A DNA stretch of 64,000 nt. Origin: Ceratodon purpureus. Lineage: Eukaryota > Streptophyta > Bryopsida > Pseudoditrichales > Ditrichaceae. Shown one piece after another: positions 62,210 through 64,000 of this stretch. The notes below the pieces were generated by a model, which was given only the letters and a program-made list of their open reading frames with translations, was not told the DNA's origin and made no database searches. The DNA is taken from the NCBI GenBank assembly GCA_014871385.1, contig CM026426.1, positions 38,905,799 through 38,969,798 on the forward strand, written 5' to 3'. Position numbers and translations under genes: made by a program. Numbering within the stretch: the first letter of the stretch is position 1; each line of letters begins with the position of its first letter.

Positions 62210-64000
62210 GCAATTTGCAGGGTCTAGGCGAGACAAAGTGGTTCGGACAGCAGAAGCTGCTGCTGCATTGCTTACACTAGAGGATGTCACTAACATTCAC
62301 CCTGCCCCACGGCATCAGCCTGTATCAGGATTATATACTCTCCTCAGAGAAGGGCCTGTTCCAGTTGTAGACAAGGCACTACTGCTTGAACCGGAGAAAT
62401 GCATGCAGCATCTCTACAAGTTGGAAAGCGATGGACTCCTCTCGGATAAGATCCTTGGAGCGCTGGGACCCTGGATCCACTGGCGTTGTGCTAAATTGCT
62501 GCAGGTAAACACAACCTGGGTAGATTGTATCGATTTGTAGTGCAGCATTCTATGTAGTGTGTAGTAAATATTGTATGACCGCTTTCTAATATGTTCGTAG
62601 TATTTTTCCTTTCGCTGTGCAGGAACCATCTAATGTTCCATATCGGGAAGAGAATATACGGGCTGCATTGCACTATGCAATAGGTAGTTGGAATCCATAC
62701 ACGAGAAGGAAGGATAAGGAAGGAAAAGACACAGAACTCCGAAAGCTTCATGGGTACTTACACCACCAACGCGAGCTTAGGGAGTACGAGGTTTACAAGG
62801 AGAGTGCACTGTAGGAAGCCCGAGAGTTGTACGTTAAGAAAGCTATAGAAGAGTTCGAGTCCTTGGAACGGGCTTCGGTGGACGAGGACAAGAGGTGGTC
62901 TTGGTCGCCTCTATACCAGGCCCTACTCAGGGACCCTCTAGGAGATGGACCCAAGCGCCCCTGGAAGCACACCCAGGACGAACTGGAAGAGGTAATGAGA
63001 ATTTTGGGAGAGGAAGTTGGGTCATTTAAGTCGAGTTTGGAGTCAGAGTGCCCTCATGTGGTGCGTGCTTTGAAATTGTATATGAGGGTGACAGAGGGCC
63101 GTGGTGAAGACACAAATTCTGATCCGCCTGGCCACCACGATGTTCATAAGCAGTTTGAGGACGCTCTGCGAACCGCTGAAGAGTTACAAGAGATTGCGCG
63201 AATAGGTCCAATGAGGACACTGATGAGGCCGACTTTGCAGATAGCATAGTCAAGGCGTTGGAGTTACTTTACTCGGAGGCCTCACATCCAGTGTATCTAG
63301 GTAGTCTTGTGAGCCTAATTTCAGCAGTGGTTGTCATCATGACATTGTGCACGACGCACGGGGTGAGCAACGCATTTGTAACTGAGCCACTTCATTACCT
63401 GTCGAGGAAGCTTCTTCTAAAAGAAAACGTCTTGCCTGCAAAGCACTACAACTTGAAGAGAATGCTGCAGGCACTTGGACTAGCGTACAATGTTATACAT
63501 GCTTGTCTTGCAGGTTTTGTTCTATTTTGTGGTGAGCACGAGGACTGCGAATCATGTCTCTGCTGCGGGAAAAGCAGATACAGAGAAGGTAGTGTGTATC
63601 ATTTGTAACGCAATGTATGTCGTTTGGAGGTCAATGTGTTTTATCCGTAACGCACCTTATGTCATCTGCAACTTAGTTTTCTACATCTGTAACGCAGTAT
63701 ATGTCATGTCAAACGTAATGAATGTCATCAATAACTCAATGTATGTCATTTGAAATGCACTTTATGTCTCCCTTAAGGATGCATTGATGTCATTTTAGAC
63801 GCATTGTTTGTCTTCACTAACACAATTTGTGCCATCTGTAACGTAATGTAGTGTTCGCTGTATCTGTATGAAGGTACGAAGACAGCACCGATGAAGGTTG
63901 GAAGGCACTTTCCCCTCATTCCGAGGTTGAGACGCATGTTTGGCTCTCCTGCAATTACAAAGCTTCTGAAATGGCATTCAGAGCGTAGAGTGACCACAAA
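62210..64000 (+). CDS. CACTA transposase (tnp2/Transposase_21), partial, runs off the window
   Basis: Blocks: EAAAALLTLEDVTNIHPAPR and GALGPWIHWRCAKLLQ (to a GTAAAC donor at about 62506), NVPYREENIRAALHYAIGSW (from about 62624), ELYVKKAIEEFESLERAS, then the conserved core SHPVYLGSLVSLISAVVVIM, TLCTTHGVSNAFVTEPLHYL, YNLKRMLQALGLAYNVIHAC and CESCLCCGKSRYREG. An intron (63589-63873) is followed by TKTAPMKVGRHFPLIPRLRR and ITKLLKWHSERRVTT at the window end. This matches tnp2 order; the catalytic half lies outside the window. One TAG at 62812-62814 interrupts the frame between KESAL and EARELYV, and a shift or small intron is needed near 63200-63240. Confidence 0.8.
63589..63873 (+). repeat. Intron of the CACTA transposase made of a ~24-bp repeat
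   Basis: Almost the whole intron consists of imperfect copies of ATCTGTAACGCANTNTATGTC (ten or so). Its donor (GAAG|GTAGTG) and acceptor (ATGAAG|GTACGAAG) join the two conserved transposase blocks in frame. Confidence 0.7.

Larger units (their letters stand above)
59526..64000 (+). mobile_element. CACTA (En/Spm) transposon, left part, inserted in the gypsy fossil
   Basis: It begins exactly CACTAGTACAAACCCC at 59526, a textbook CACTA terminus, preceded by TAC (59523-59525) as the likely 3-bp duplication. Next is a GC-rich fold-back (CCGGCTCCCGGGAG then TTGGCCGGGGAGC), as is common just inside CACTA ends. The element continues past the window end, so the right terminus is not seen. It carries a forward tnp2-type transposase (62210 to beyond 64000), upstream forward frames that may belong to the same gene, a short reverse frame and several simple repeats. 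Confidence 0.85.

Noticed and set aside
61856-62296. Pro/Ser-repeat reverse frames
   Set aside because: They come from the polypurine tract of the CACTA linker.
3236-62814. Recoding of TAG as glutamine
   Set aside because: TAG also appears at natural gene ends here (for example 16220-16222), and a plant nuclear genome with reassigned TAG is unprecedented. Deamination of CAG is the simpler explanation.

Overview
This is a stretch of nuclear DNA from a land plant. The evidence is a plant-only GRAS transcription factor of the NSP1 type, spliced genes, SUVR-type SET domain sequence, tnp2-type CACTA transposases and TTTAGGG-like telomeric sequence near 2.53 kb. A COMM-domain gene and the mix of transposons (Tc1/mariner with CAGT ends, a LINE with RNase H, an unclassified large DNA transposon) suggest a non-seed plant such as a bryophyte, lycophyte or fern. 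That placement is inference. The window is gene-poor, and most of it is layered mobile elements.

Layout. 0-2.5 kb: AT-rich, no gene. 3.1-4.2 kb: a COMM-domain (COMMD2-like) gene, probably broken. 4.5-6.1 kb: an old CACTA transposase remnant. 6.6-8.1 kb: a non-autonomous hAT-type element with a perfect 8-bp target duplication, a GC-rich repeat and a captured coding fragment. 8.3-11.8 kb: a CCGG-rich repeat element with its own TATA box and coding-like sequence. 12.06-23.00 kb: a roughly 10.9-kb terminal-inverted-repeat transposon with three gene blocks. 23.3-29.1 kb: a SINE next to a 5'-truncated LINE. 29.4-34.2 kb: unrecognised coding-like blocks. 35.8-38.6 kb: a Tc1/mariner element with a second element inside its transposase. 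38.7-42.6 kb: AT-rich sequence with a diverged 0.8-kb duplication. 42.66-43.36 kb: a related MITE at the end of an unrecognised gene. 45.17-46.79 kb: a second Tc1 element. 46.81-47.23 kb: a Tourist-like MITE. 48.4-51.8 kb: the NSP1-like GRAS gene, the clearest intact host gene. 53.5-54.2 kb: LTR fossil. 54.4-57.5 kb: a hAT transposase gene. 58.3-59.5 kb: Ty3/gypsy integrase fossil, cut at 59526 by a CACTA element that runs off the right edge.

The most interesting object is the 12.06-23.00 kb transposon. One strand carries a spliced DDE-like transposase with motifs DYAENY, FSDGCSSQFK and HGKGEWDGAGAVVKR. The other carries a SUVR-like histone methyltransferase (pre-SET, SET, post-SET) and a 565-codon coiled-coil/RING-like protein. 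Matching inverted ends bracket all of it, and GTAC-centred words such as AAAGTAC are scattered in its non-coding parts. A transposon carrying its own H3K9-type methyltransferase could act on its own chromatin or on its host's. The function is inferred.

A second pattern: in several otherwise open coding regions (the large transposon, the hAT gene, the right-hand CACTA, the COMM gene and the captured fragment) every interrupting stop I found inside an aligned reading frame is TAG. Loss of CAG by deamination at methylated CHG sites would explain this.
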